Assembly: GCA_030674155.1 (NCBI GenBank)
Contig: CM060326.1
Location: 17,750,383 to 17,785,382, forward strand
From: Stramonita haemastoma
Lineage: Eukaryota > Mollusca > Gastropoda > Neogastropoda > Muricidae
DNA length: 35,000 nt
Reading direction: 5' to 3'
Made by a program: the position numbers and the translations under genes. Position 1 is the stretch's first letter. Each line of letters starts with the position of its first letter. Shown one piece after another: positions 29,381-34,975 of the stretch. Under the pieces are notes generated by a model. The model saw only the letters and a program-made list of their open reading frames with translations, was not told the DNA's origin and did not search any database.

Positions 29381-32207
29381 GAAGAAAGAAATGAAATGAA
29401 TAAAGCCATGAACACATTTCCAGCTCACCTATTCCTAAGCAGCCTTTCAGTTTGCCAAGATCCTCATCTGTGAAGGAGCTGTTCACCAGACCCATGCGTT
29501 TCTCCACGCAAAACTTTCCACTGGGGTCCCCTGTGGATGTCACAATGCCTGCACTCTCCTGGCCCCTGCAGAAATCACTGGAAAACATGAGCTTACAAAC
29601 CATGTAAAGCTAATCCCTTAAATTACAATTTTTGCTTTTTTAATCAGATGTTTTATTTTGAATCCCAATACCGTAACCTCCATCTACATACTGTTTAAAT
29701 AGTCTCTCTTTTTTTTTTTTTTAATAGATTGAGTGCAGTAAGTGTTGCCAGTTAAATGACAATGATAATGAACATGAATAAAGACTAAGTTCTAACAACT
29801 TTGAGATGTAATGATATTGATTCTTGTCCTGATTGATGCAGTATACACTTTGATTGATACAGTAACACACTTGTGATTGATACAGTAACACACTTGTGAT
29901 TGATACAGTAACACACTTGTGATTGATACAGTAACACACTTGTGATTGATACAGTAACAGGGTTCGCGCTAGGATTTTTTAAAACCGGTACTGCGAGTTG
30001 CTATTTCTGAGATACCTTGACCAACTCCCCCAAAATTGGTCCCCAGAAAATAAAATCCGGTACGTTCTATGAACAAAATGAAACTATTCAGTGAGGGGAG
30101 GGGGGAGGGGGGGATTGTTCGGCAGCAAAACTAAATCTAAATTGAACGGGTATCTCTCAGACTTTGACTGTCATGCTGCTGCCACTCGCTTCTTGGGCAC
30201 GAAGCCACGCAAGGAATAGGATTTTTTTTCTAGCGCCTGTGTCACTGTCTGTGTCAGTCTGTTGTTTTGCATGACATCTTCGTGTGACATATTCTTCTTT
30301 CTTGTTTCTATGCTTAGCGCTCATCTAGATCTTTCGTTCAATTTAGATTTAGTTTTCGACTCCTCTCTCAAAGCAATGCGCAAATTCATAGTCATAGACC
30401 CTCCACTTTTTGCTCTTCCTAAGAGCAGGCCATCGTGTACCGTGGGAACAGATGACATTTACAAAATGCATACACACGGGGACTGGATGTAAAAAAATAA
30501 GCACAGGAGTGCTCATTCCATGATCCTCGATATAAAAGATTAAAAGAATAAAGAATAAATAAATCTAGGCTCCATTTACTCATTGTAAATGGAAGTCACT
30601 GTCATGCCGAGAAGAGCGCGAAGCTCTATTCTTTCACAGTAAAGCTTGCTGTTCTGCGTGCTAGGCTAATTAAATGAGGCTGGCGCCAAAGATGTTCGTC
30701 GGAAGGGGTGGAAAGGGGTAGGTGCGTAAGAACAGTACAGGCGCATGACAGACTGTCAGAAATTGTCACTTCAGACTTTTTTTTTTTGAGACGGAAATCT
30801 AATCGGTCACAGGCAAACAGAATCGGTACGCGGTACCGGCTGCTTCGAAAATTTTCGGTATTCCCTGTTTACAATCGGTAAAATACCGACAATTACCGGT
30901 TATCGCGAACCCTGAGTAACACACTTGTGATTGATACAGTAACACACTTGTGATTGATACAGTAACACACTTATGATTGATACAGTAACACACTTGTGAT
31001 TGATACAGTAATATACTTCTGATTGATACATATTGATATATCATACAGTATACACTTCTGATTGCTACACTAGTATATACTTCTAATCTTTCCTTCCATT
31101 AATTATATCAGAGTTCCAGTAGAATCATTTGTTTTAGGGACAAAAATGAATACCAACCATCTACCACCACCACACAGCTCTCTCTGACTACTAGTACTAT
31201 TAACTACTCCAGTTTTGCATCCATAAAACAGACTTCAGAAGAAATTTTATCCTCAGTTTCAGTATCACAGCAATCAGCCAGCACATTCTACAGGAGGCAG
31301 AAATCTCAAAGCTATACACTTCCAAGCAAAATAAAGTCAAGTTATGAAAATTATATTGTTCAATCCATTACAAACAAAGAAAACTGTTCATTTTTCTCAG
31401 CCAAGCTCAGTTCCAAATGGTTACCAGGTAGTCTGAATGATCCATGTATTTCACATGGTTTTTTAGTTGTCTAACCATCACTTCTTATTAACAATTTCAC
31501 CCACCCCACATTGCTAACTGGATGTAACAAACACTAAACAGAGTAACACTTAAACTCTCTCTATAACGACAGATAAGAATGAAGAGGACTAAGAACTAAT
31601 CAAGAACATCAAATTACTTAAACTTGAAAAGCACATTAACTCCAAGTTCTCACCTGTGTTCTGCCTTCAGTGCCTAGGTTTTTATTACAGTTCTTGATTA
31701 AGCCATTGACACTGGAGGCAACCGCAAAGTGAGAGGCTGTATCAGTGTATGATCAGTGGCTTTTTCCCACTCATGGAATTCCCACTGTACAGCTTAGTCT
31801 TTAGTGATCGACTATGACTCTCTAAGAAGCTTGACTTGCACAGTCATTATGTGCTGCTGCCCTGGGGGCTGGTTGGCCTTGGAGAACATCTCCAACATTG
31901 ACTGTCCTTATGCCTTCTTGGCCAAGAGGTGGGGGTGTGCTGTGGGCAAGGCATCTCCACTATAATCAAATTTCTGTCCCATTTCCAAAACAGCAGCTGC
32001 CTCCTCTGCTGTTTTGGAGGTCATCATCAAACACAATGGAGAAACATACACTCACCTGTGTTGCACTCCCACCAGCCCCAGGTGAATGGTTGAAGCCACA
32101 TCCATGGCTGAGGACCCATTAGGCCTGATGACGCATCCAAACAGACCACAGGCCTCACGGAGACCGTAATCATCAATGATTTCTTCAGCTTCAACCTTGG
32201 CAGCCAT
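12404..32207 (-). CDS. PPAT: Amidophosphoribosyltransferase, 11 coding exons, 502 residues
   Basis: Converts PRPP plus glutamine to 5-phosphoribosylamine, the committed step of cytosolic purine synthesis. Coding segments: 32056-32207, 29429-29565, 27400-27533, 25342-25454, 23164-23309, 18656-18757, 17439-17566, 15741-15860, 14343-14564, 13682-13802, 12404-12537. Each has AG before and GT after on the minus strand and the phases match. An N-terminal Ntn-type glutaminase domain begins at nucleophile Cys20 (motif REACGLFGC) after a 19-residue propeptide. It carries QHRGQESAG, HTRYST, AHNGELV (Asn129, Gly130), SDSE (Asp154) and RDPYGNRPL. The phosphoribosyltransferase domain follows, with [12 protein letters not shown] at about 391-402. 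Candidate 4Fe-4S ligands by analogy with Bacillus PurF and animal PPAT are Cys289, Cys432, Cys488 and Cys491. Human PPAT has 517 residues; this one lacks most of the charged linker before the last two cysteines. Exon 8 is locally garbled (see its entry). Family assignment is very secure. Confidence 0.96.
12538..13681 (-). other. PPAT intron 10
   Basis: Holds a short (CATCC)n tract at about 12601-12655 and repeat copy C3. The remaining AT-rich 700 bp show nothing recognisable. Confidence 0.85.
13375..13665 (-). repeat. Dispersed repeat family C, copy C3, with internal duplication
   Basis: The minus strand reads CACAGCTGTCCAGTTTTCCC, CTCTCAGCTGCTGTTCATCC and GTTGGTAAAAGGAAGGGGGC. Then come two copies of a block of about 75 bp containing CCCTTGACTGAGTTGTGCTG and GATTGAGTGCT, separated by a CT-rich spacer. 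Abuts PPAT exon 10. Confidence 0.75.
13682..13802 (-). CDS. PPAT: PPAT coding exon 10 (residues 419-459)
   Basis: Acceptor TTTCCCCAG, donor TTCATCG/GTAAGT, phase 1 at its end. Encodes [20 protein letters not shown] then [16 protein letters not shown]. The first Cys of KYPCC (432) is the predicted second Fe-S ligand. A dispersed repeat (copy C3) ends about 17 bp beyond the donor. Confidence 0.95.
13995..14206. repeat. Compound microsatellite (CAGT)n-(CTGGT)n-(CT)n
   Basis: About 18 CAGT units to 14066, then CAGGT/CTGGT pentamers to about 14130, then about 37 CT units. The pyrimidine-rich side faces PPAT exon 9. Confidence 0.95.
14343..14564 (-). CDS. PPAT: PPAT coding exon 9 (residues 345-418)
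   Basis: Largest exon, phase 0 on both sides; acceptor CTCCCAG, donor AAAGAG/GTGAGC. Encodes [19 protein letters not shown], the [12 protein letters not shown] block and the PRPP-binding signature [12 protein letters not shown] (Asp395-Asp396). No disruption. Confidence 0.96.
14597..14985. repeat. (AC)n-containing tandem repeat, about 130-bp unit, about 3 copies
   Basis: Each unit is (AC)n plus AAGGAAAAGAAAACGATACC-like, TTCAACAGTTTAAAAAAAAT-like and AACCATCATACACAC blocks. A segmental tandem array with microsatellites inside each unit. Confidence 0.85.
15306..15729 (+). repeat. Minisatellite, about 60-bp unit, about 7 copies
   Basis: Unit contains GGCAAGACTGAAAATGGTTA, CACTCTACATTTCAACAT and a T-rich stretch. 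The last unit ends about 11 bp from the exon 8 donor boundary (15741). Confidence 0.9.
15741..15860 (-). CDS. PPAT: PPAT coding exon 8, locally frame-scrambled (residues 305-344)
   Basis: Acceptor AAAACAG, donor CCCGATG/GTGAGT. The 120-nt length keeps exons 7 and 9 in phase and frame 0 has no stop. However, PPAT similarity jumps between frames. CAGACAGTG/GTACGC (QTV..VR) is in one frame, CGCTGTGGA..GAAGCGCCG (RCG..EAP) is in frame 0, and GCGGACATTGTCAGCACTGTG (ADIVSTV) is in a third. Human PPAT has about 46 residues between the same flanking motifs. The frame-0 product loses the conserved VP(E/D)SATPAA block. The exon sits between two minisatellites whose units also show stray single-base indels. 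Probably a real exon with consensus errors; a local pseudo-exon or true mutation is the alternative. Confidence 0.75.
15872..16432 (+). repeat. Minisatellite, 30-bp unit, about 18-19 copies
   Basis: Unit ATACACTTTTGATCAATTTA followed by TGGTTTCAAC. The first unit begins inside the exon 8 acceptor region. Units between 15930-16100 and 16340-16380 have scattered one- to three-base losses, while those at 16210-16320 are nearly uniform. The unit length is a multiple of three, giving a meaningless open frame. Confidence 0.92.
16494..16792 (+). repeat. Minisatellite, about 95-bp unit, about 3 copies
   Basis: Repeating blocks ATCTTGTCATTGCAATGTCA, GATGTAATAGCGATAAAAA and TTGGAAGGTATGCC. Later units are shortened. 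Confidence 0.8.
17235..17312. repeat. (AC)n microsatellite
   Basis: Imperfect AC run with small interruptions, in PPAT intron 7. Confidence 0.9.
17439..17566 (-). CDS. PPAT: PPAT coding exon 7 (residues 262-304)
   Basis: Acceptor GTTTCAG, donor TTTGAG/GTAAAT, phase 0 at its end. Encodes [11 protein letters not shown] and [18 protein letters not shown]. Cys289 in AFCFFE is the first predicted Fe-S ligand. Marks the junction between the glutaminase and phosphoribosyltransferase domains. Confidence 0.95.
17970..18266 (+). repeat. Tandem repeat, about 105-bp unit, 3 copies
   Basis: Each unit has CACATGTAAATTTCTCATCC, ATATGTAACTAACAGTCTCA and TGATAAGTGAAAACAAGAGC-like blocks, separated by A-rich spacers. 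The third unit runs into SINE-A. Confidence 0.85.
18300..18590 (+). mobile_element. SINE-A copy in PPAT intron 6
   Basis: Starts near CCATTTGAGGGGATTTTTCT and runs through CCAACTCCACTCC, GAGACTATAAACCAAGGCCC, AGAGTAGGCCATCTGTGCCA and GGGACTGG to an A-rich tail. The tRNA-like head is not recognisable, perhaps replaced by the adjoining minisatellite. Confidence 0.8.
18656..18757 (-). CDS. PPAT: PPAT coding exon 6 (residues 228-262)
   Basis: Short 102-nt exon with acceptor TTTCAGTGCAG, using the second AG. The first AG would put the conserved [11 protein letters not shown] out of frame. Donor GACCAG/GTCTGT is weak at +3. Encodes [12 protein letters not shown] and [13 protein letters not shown], matching the end of the glutaminase domain. 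Phase 1 on both sides. Confidence 0.93.
18800..19010 (+). repeat. Minisatellite, about 55-bp unit, about 4 copies
   Basis: Unit carries AACACTCAGTACTTAATGGG, GAAATAGGCCAAT and TACCTAG, with length variation between units. Confidence 0.85.
19236..19836 (+). mobile_element. SINE-D: tRNA-headed interspersed repeat
   Basis: Begins GCCGCCATGGCGCAGTGGTT, a tRNA-like head with B box AGGTTTGAATCCC, followed by an unfamiliar body of roughly 500 bp. Its right end is uncertain because a MITE begins at 19843. Only one clear copy in the window; a fragment near 24330 shares TGTCAAAG..GGGTTGG. The internal open frames look fortuitous. Confidence 0.6.
19843..20265. mobile_element. 423-bp MITE with terminal inverted repeats and TA flanks
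   Basis: Left end TGTGGCGCTCCACCACGAAA and right end, reverse-complemented, TGTGACGCTCCACCACATAG; 23 of the first 28 bases match. Both ends are flanked by TA (19841-19842, 20266-20267), as in Tc1/mariner-type elements. No transposase frame, so non-autonomous. Confidence 0.8.
20640..20867. repeat. (AC)n microsatellite, about 228 bp
   Basis: Interrupted at intervals by AGC, AAC and TAC; the right 80 bp are pure. Cys/Val and Thr/His frames across it are artefacts. Confidence 0.95.
21681..21776 (+). mobile_element. SINE-A 5' half of a split copy
   Basis: GAGACTAGAAACTGAGGCCC through AAAAAGTAGGCCA, where it stops abruptly. Its continuation resumes at 22965 after a 1.19-kb insertion with GGCCA duplicated. 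Confidence 0.88.
21777..22964 (+). mobile_element. Dispersed repeat family B, copy B2, nested in SINE-A
   Basis: Begins CACGACAGTCATTTACCCCC and ends GATAGGTGCGCTGT, flanked by GGCCA (21772-21776 and 22965-22969) that is single-copy in other SINE-A members, so the limits are well defined. Interrupted by SINE-C at about 21967-22396. Without that insert the element is about 760 bp. No clear terminal inverted repeats. Confidence 0.85.
21967..22396 (+). mobile_element. SINE-C (tRNA-derived) interrupting a dispersed repeat
   Basis: tRNA-like head with GTGGTCTAGGTGGTAACGCA, then AAAGAACCCACAGCAACAAG, GGCAAAATTCTGTAGAAAAA, CGCTCTCCCCGGGGAGAGCA, GCCCGAATTTCACACAGAAA, and an (ATACAAA)n tail. I associate this body with SINEs widespread in gastropods. 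The CTCTCCCCGGGGAGAG core is a perfect palindrome. It splits repeat copy B2. Confidence 0.85.
22965..23110 (+). mobile_element. SINE-A 3' half of the split copy
   Basis: GGCCATTGTGTGCCGGTGGA through GACTGGATGTGAGAAAAGCA and a long AATAAATAAATGAATA tail. Joining it to 21776 restores the family sequence exactly across GGCCA. It ends about 50 bp before PPAT exon 5's donor side. Confidence 0.88.
23164..23309 (-). CDS. PPAT: PPAT coding exon 5 (residues 179-228)
   Basis: Acceptor TTATCAG, donor GGGAAAG/GTGTCC (weak consensus but canonical GT). Encodes [20 protein letters not shown] and continues NRPLCLGKL, the most conserved block of the glutaminase domain. Phase 1 at its end. A long (AC)n tract starts just upstream of the acceptor. 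Confidence 0.95.
23324..23469. repeat. (AC)n microsatellite with ACGC block
   Basis: Two pure AC runs flanking ACGCACGCACGCACGCGC. Lies about 15 bp from the exon 5 acceptor; its alternating purine-pyrimidine sequence could adopt Z-DNA. Confidence 0.95.
24390..24448. repeat. Short inverted repeat
   Basis: GAGTTACGG at 24390-24398 pairs with CCGTAACTC at 24440-24448, with ACTCCATATGGAG between them as a smaller palindrome. Lies in a fragment resembling the SINE-D body. Function unknown. Confidence 0.6.
24590..24613. repeat. Poly-C run
   Basis: About 23 consecutive C in a pyrimidine-rich context in intron 4. Similar shorter G/C runs occur near 140, 2091, 28677 and 28800. Confidence 0.9.
25081..25240 (+). 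repeat. Dispersed repeat family C, copy C2
   Basis: CAGCTGTCAGCTTCCCCCAC, TCTCAGCTGTTATCCATTCC, CAGCCCAGCTGGGGCCA, GGTAAAAGGAAGAGGCACAC and CTTGACTGAGTAATATTG. Collinear with copy C1, diverged, in PPAT intron 4. Confidence 0.75.
25342..25454 (-). CDS. PPAT: PPAT coding exon 4 (residues 142-179)
   Basis: Acceptor TTACAG, donor GGCAG/GTGAGC, phase 2 at its end. Encodes [19 protein letters not shown]; Asp154 in SDSE matches the conserved glutamine-binding Asp. The acceptor is only about 30 bp from the edge of the 59-bp minisatellite in intron 3. Confidence 0.94.
25484..26829 (+). repeat. Minisatellite, 59-bp unit, about 18 copies, split by SINE-B
   Basis: Unit: CACACTCAGGTAAAGCCACA, CCTGCCTGCTTTTATTTCTG, CTATCATGTCTAACAATGA. 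Central units are nearly identical; the outer units and those beyond the SINE are more diverged. Fills most of PPAT intron 3. Confidence 0.95.
26301..26594 (+). mobile_element. SINE-B copy 2, inserted in the 59-bp minisatellite
   Basis: Head GCCGCCGCTGTAGTCTAGTG with GGTTCGATCCC, then the same body as copy 1 in the opposite orientation and tail TTTAACTTTTTAACTT. Flanked by TCTAACAACA at 26291-26300 and 26595-26604. That sequence also occurs in the minisatellite unit, consistent with target duplication within one unit. Confidence 0.9.
27278..27323. repeat. (GAT)n microsatellite
   Basis: About 14 GAT units, ending about 77 bp from exon 3 on its donor side. Confidence 0.95.
27400..27533 (-). 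CDS. PPAT: PPAT coding exon 3 (residues 97-141)
   Basis: Acceptor TTTCCAG, donor AAAAAG/GTAAGC, ends in phase 0. Encodes GHTRYSTQG, then PFVVETLHG and AVAHNGELV. Asn129-Gly130 form the oxyanion hole by analogy with PurF. Very close to vertebrate PPAT, with no indels. Confidence 0.96.
27818..28160 (+). repeat. Tandem repeat, about 82-bp unit, about 4 copies
   Basis: Units share ACATGGGGAAATGAAGAAAT, TGAGTTAATAACACACACAT and TTATTTTGTCTTTGAATTA. The first two copies are the most diverged. Confidence 0.8.
28940..29392 (+). mobile_element. SINE-A, full length, with purine tail
   Basis: Head AGACGGGATAACATAGTGGT with B box AGTTCGAATCC, complete body, then a tail at 29269-29392 expanded as (GAAAA)n/(GAAA)n. 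The best full-length + strand copy in the window; it lies in PPAT intron 2. Confidence 0.9.
29429..29565 (-). CDS. PPAT: PPAT coding exon 2 (residues 51-97)
   Basis: Acceptor TTCTGCAG, donor AATAG/GTGAGC. Completes [13 protein letters not shown], whose Arg is the conserved glutaminase active-site Arg, and continues through [15 protein letters not shown] to CLGIG. Ends in phase 1. A SINE with a long GAAA-type tail stops about 30 bp from the donor-side boundary. Confidence 0.95.
29958..30914. mobile_element. 957-bp non-autonomous TIR transposon, superfamily unassigned
   Basis: Termini CAGGGTTCGCG and CGCGAACCCTG are perfect 11-bp inverted repeats, with looser ACCGGTA-type similarity further in. 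AGTAA is duplicated at 29953-29957 and 30915-30919. Removing the element rejoins the 23-bp minisatellite unit exactly. No transposase frame is seen. A 5-bp duplication does not fit hAT (8 bp) or Tc1/mariner (TA). A SINE-A fragment lies inside it at 30399-30563. Confidence 0.88.
30399..30563 (+). mobile_element. SINE-A 3' fragment nested in a TIR transposon
   Basis: CTAAGAGCAGGCCATCGTG through CACGGGGACTGGATGTAAAA to an AATAAATAAATC tail. It lies wholly within the 29958-30914 transposon, so it is younger than that element or was carried along with it. Confidence 0.82.
31090..32050 (-). other. PPAT intron 1, unique part
   Basis: About 960 bp with no recognised repeat; only short unconserved frames. 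The end near exon 1 is GC-richer. Confidence 0.6.
32056..32207 (-). CDS. PPAT: PPAT coding exon 1 (residues 1-50 and part of 51)
   Basis: Begins with ATG in a good initiation context (A at -3, G at +4). Encodes a 19-residue N-terminal extension, then REACGLFGC, in which the first Cys (residue 20) should be exposed by self-processing as the Ntn nucleophile, and ends in LGLVGVQH. The human propeptide is 11 residues, so this one is longer. The donor reads CACAG/GTGAG and the intron is phase 2, with AG left over to form Arg51 with the first base of exon 2. Confidence 0.95.
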
Positions 32208-32216
32208 ATTTCTGGT
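32208..32216 (-). other. Splice acceptor in the PPAT 5'UTR
   Basis: On the minus strand, TTTTTGTTTACCAG precedes AAAT and the ATG, a convincing acceptor. The coding start is therefore probably in the second exon, with only about 4 nt of UTR here, and a noncoding first exon should lie at higher coordinates. Confidence 0.6.
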
Positions 32217-32308
32217 AAACAAAAATGCAGTTTTTCAATGTATCATCTTCAGGGGAGTGGTTCTAGCATTGAATTTGAGATCTGATGGCCCGGGTTCTTG
32301 CCATCACT

Positions 32309-32558
32309 GAGGCATCTGTTCCCACCGGCACACAATGGCCTACTCTTATGAAAAGTGGAACAGGATTTAACATGTGCGCAAGATGTTCTGCGTGCGTTCG
32401 TACACAGGGCCTCGGTTTAATACAGTCTCATCCAAAATACTTCGGGGAGACTGGAGTCAGCACTGATGTTAACTCCAGGGTGAACGCGAACGGGAATCAA
32501 ACAAGGTCGTCAAATTGCAAGAGCAATGTTGTGACCACTAGGCTATCCCGTCCCCCTG
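32309..32558 (-). mobile_element. SINE-A copy upstream of the PPAT ATG
   Basis: Minus-strand head GGGGGACGGGATAGCCTAGT, body through TCCTGTTCCACTTTTCATAA and GCCATTGTGTGCCGGTGGG, truncated before the ATGTAAAA tail. Only about 95 bp from the first coding exon. At its left (32253-32308, + strand) is a second tRNA-like fragment with a GGCCCGGGTTCTTG B box. Confidence 0.82.
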
Positions 32559-32879
32559 ATAGTTGATAGTGTCAGTTCACTGTATGAGACTAAGAGACTC
32601 TTAGACTTGGCAGTGGTATTCCTAACAGTAAAGTAAGAAATAAACCTTAAGAATAGGTGTTTTACTTTCACAGGTTTAAAATCTATAACAATCCTGTGCC
32701 TACCAAAGCTGCCACTGAAACTGAACATCTAAGAAAAGAGAAGAGAACATTGGCCTGCTACTATTACAGTACTATTAGAAATATTTGTTTATTAATGAAT
32801 ATTCAAAATAGATTACAACAAAATCTTTACATGTGCAAATCAGTAGTTTCTTAGCAGTGTTAGCTTGAAAACAAATAAT

Positions 32880-32934
32880 ATAACATAATATATAATATAT
32901 AATATATATATATTATATATATATATATATATAT
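32880..32934. repeat. (AT)n-rich tract
   Basis: Imperfect TA/ATT run, capable of cruciform extrusion. Just to its right (32970-33060) is a tRNA-like fragment with AGGGGTTCGAATCTC-type B box, perhaps a decayed SINE head. Confidence 0.75.
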
Positions 32935-33430
32935 GCACATTGATTTAAGTACAGTATGTTAATTCAGCAGTACAGGCAGAATGGTCCAGATGTTAGACTT
33001 AGAATGTCAAACCTGTCACCTTATCAAAATATGCCCCAGACAAGGGGTTCGAATCTCTGCTGATTGTTCATCTCTTTCTTTCTTTTTTAACCAAGCTTTT
33101 TTTTCACGATGGTGTCAGTAATGACTCCATGTAGCTTTGAATCCATTCCTGGTCAAGTCCTTTCCACAAGACTTGCTCACTTTTTAATTAGTATAAATCA
33201 AAGTCCTTTGTCAGTTATGTGCTAACATGTACACTTCTGTTCTACTGCACTGTACTACTTCTACTAGTACTACCTGAGTCAGTATCTAAGACGTAGGTTA
33301 CACACACATTAAAAACCCATTCATATATTTTTCAACTGTGGTGAGACAGCTATGGGCAATATTATTCATGAATGTTCTGCCAGGTTAAGGTTCTCTGAGA
33401 AGATTAAAAGGTTAAATTGACCCCACCCCT

Positions 33431-33470
<40 letters not shown>

Positions 33471-33506
33471 CACACAAAAGACAGACAGACAGACAGACAC
33501 AGACAG

Positions 33507-33537
<31 letters not shown>

Positions 33538-33597
33538 TGACACACAGTGACACACAGACACACAGACTACACAGACACACACAGATACACACAGACA

Positions 33598-33628
<31 letters not shown>

Positions 33629-33629
33629 C

Positions 33630-33676
<47 letters not shown>
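33431..33676. repeat. (AC)n / (ACAG)n compound microsatellite
   Basis: AC runs alternating with GACA-type tetranucleotide runs (33480-33510, 33595-33630). Upstream side of PPAT. Confidence 0.95.
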
Positions 33677-33678
<2 letters not shown>

Positions 33679-34625
33679 CAACACACGCACACACAACCAC
33701 CACCACGTTTTCAAAAGCAATTCTAACAAGTTTGAAAACTTCGCCTGGTTCCGCTGTTGATCTGTTCGCCCTATGCAAATTAAAAATACGTTTACATTAC
33801 ACCTTTCTTTAATTGGCTTTTTCTCTCCGTTACGAGATATTTCATTAATAACATTCCATTCCATCTTGACCTCCAAAAGATCGGCTGAACAATGATATTG
33901 ATGATGATCATCACTGACCAGGACCATTTCCATGTCAACAATCCCGGACCAACCTGTGTGCTAATCTGCTTTTTGCAATTAATACGCACTGAAGCTGAAG
34001 TCTGGCTCTATCGTATATCAAAAAAAAAAAAAGTATGGATTACAGACCTTTCTAAATTCTGTCGAATCCGTCAGCAAACCCGGAGTTTCTTTGTGTTTAA
34101 GCTAGGCCTCACCGGCTACTCTGGCTTACACTGACAACGTGGTTAGTCGCCCTTGACCTTTATACCTATAGAATATTTTTAGACCTAGCTATCACGTGAT
34201 AAACATTTAATAAGTTTTTCAATTTTTCAATAGTCTGGCTTTTTCTAACCCTTAAATCAATATTTCGTATATTTGTCTTCTAACTTGGTATTATATGTAA
34301 CTGAGATTGAGTCAACTTTTCGTAAACCTTCTATTAAACTGGGTTTCTATTTTCTTTAGTCGGAAGGATTTAGTATTATCACGCACCCACAAGCTCTGGT
34401 TCAGGCAGACCTAATGAATTTTTCAAAATTCGCTCTGCATAGATTTCTTTATTTTTCCTTTGAACTTTACAATAACATGCATTGATTTTGTGGCTAGTGT
34501 GTTGATTGATCAAAACAAGCAATACTATATAAATAATATGTATTTTCTCTTTTCTCCCCTCCCAATTTCCTCCCCTTCACCGACCTTAACCTTTACGCAA
34601 GAATTGTTTGCCCCGAGGACAATCC

Positions 34626-34631
34626 CACGTG
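34626..34631. promoter_or_regulatory. CACGTG E-box on the 5' side of PPAT
   Basis: A palindromic CACGTG lies about 2.4 kb upstream of the PPAT start codon. Vertebrate PPAT/PAICS promoters are known Myc targets through such sites. A single 6-mer is weak evidence, and if the 34768 donor is right this site is intronic. Confidence 0.2.
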
Positions 34632-34760
34632 CGGACCCCCAAAGCCTCGGGCTGCAATTCACCTCCCAAGTTTTGGACCCAAAATTCTTGTGACTGCATT
34701 CCACAAGTTTCGGGTTGAAATCACTCTGTAACCTATTCCCTATTACATTTAAAATTCGCA

Positions 34761-34775
34761 TACTTACCAGCTCAT
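34761..34775 (-). other. Candidate donor of the noncoding first PPAT exon
   Basis: The minus strand reads GAGCTG/GTAAGTATG, a near-perfect 5' splice site with the exon edge at 34768. It could join the acceptor at 32212-32213. A second candidate donor (GTAAGTTT) lies near 34946. No transcript evidence is available, so the choice is a guess. Confidence 0.3.
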
Positions 34776-34975
34776 CAGAAACCAGCAATTGACAACAACA
34801 ACAAATAAAAAAACAAACAAGAAAACCCACACACAGAAAACTTGTGAATGTGCATTGAACAAGCAAGTCGCCTAACAAGTTGACACAAGCGAGTCGCCTA
34901 ACTACCCCCCCCCTCCCCAAAAAAGAAAACAAACAAAAAAACTTACAACAAGCAAACAAACAAAAACCTTAGTAC

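Larger units (their letters stand above)
29826..31060 (+). repeat. 23-bp minisatellite split by the TIR transposon
   Basis: Unit GTGATTGATACAGTAACACA plus CTT. About 6 units lie left of 29958 and about 6 right of 30914, degenerating to AT-rich variants near 31020-31090. Confidence 0.93.
33680..34975. other. Upstream region of PPAT, presumed 5' intron or promoter
   Basis: No coding frame with known similarity. Contains the CACGTG site and candidate donors listed separately. Vertebrate PPAT is divergent from PAICS; no PAICS sequence was found here. Confidence 0.5.

Noticed and set aside
29958..30914. hAT assignment of the TIR transposon
   Set aside because: The CAGGG start is hAT-like, but the duplication is 5 bp (AGTAA), not 8 bp, and no transposase is present.
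34525..34959. 144-codon minus-strand frame as a PPAT N-terminal extension or separate gene
   Set aside because: Low-complexity hydrophobic composition, no motif, and PPAT already has its catalytic Cys close to the ATG at 32207.
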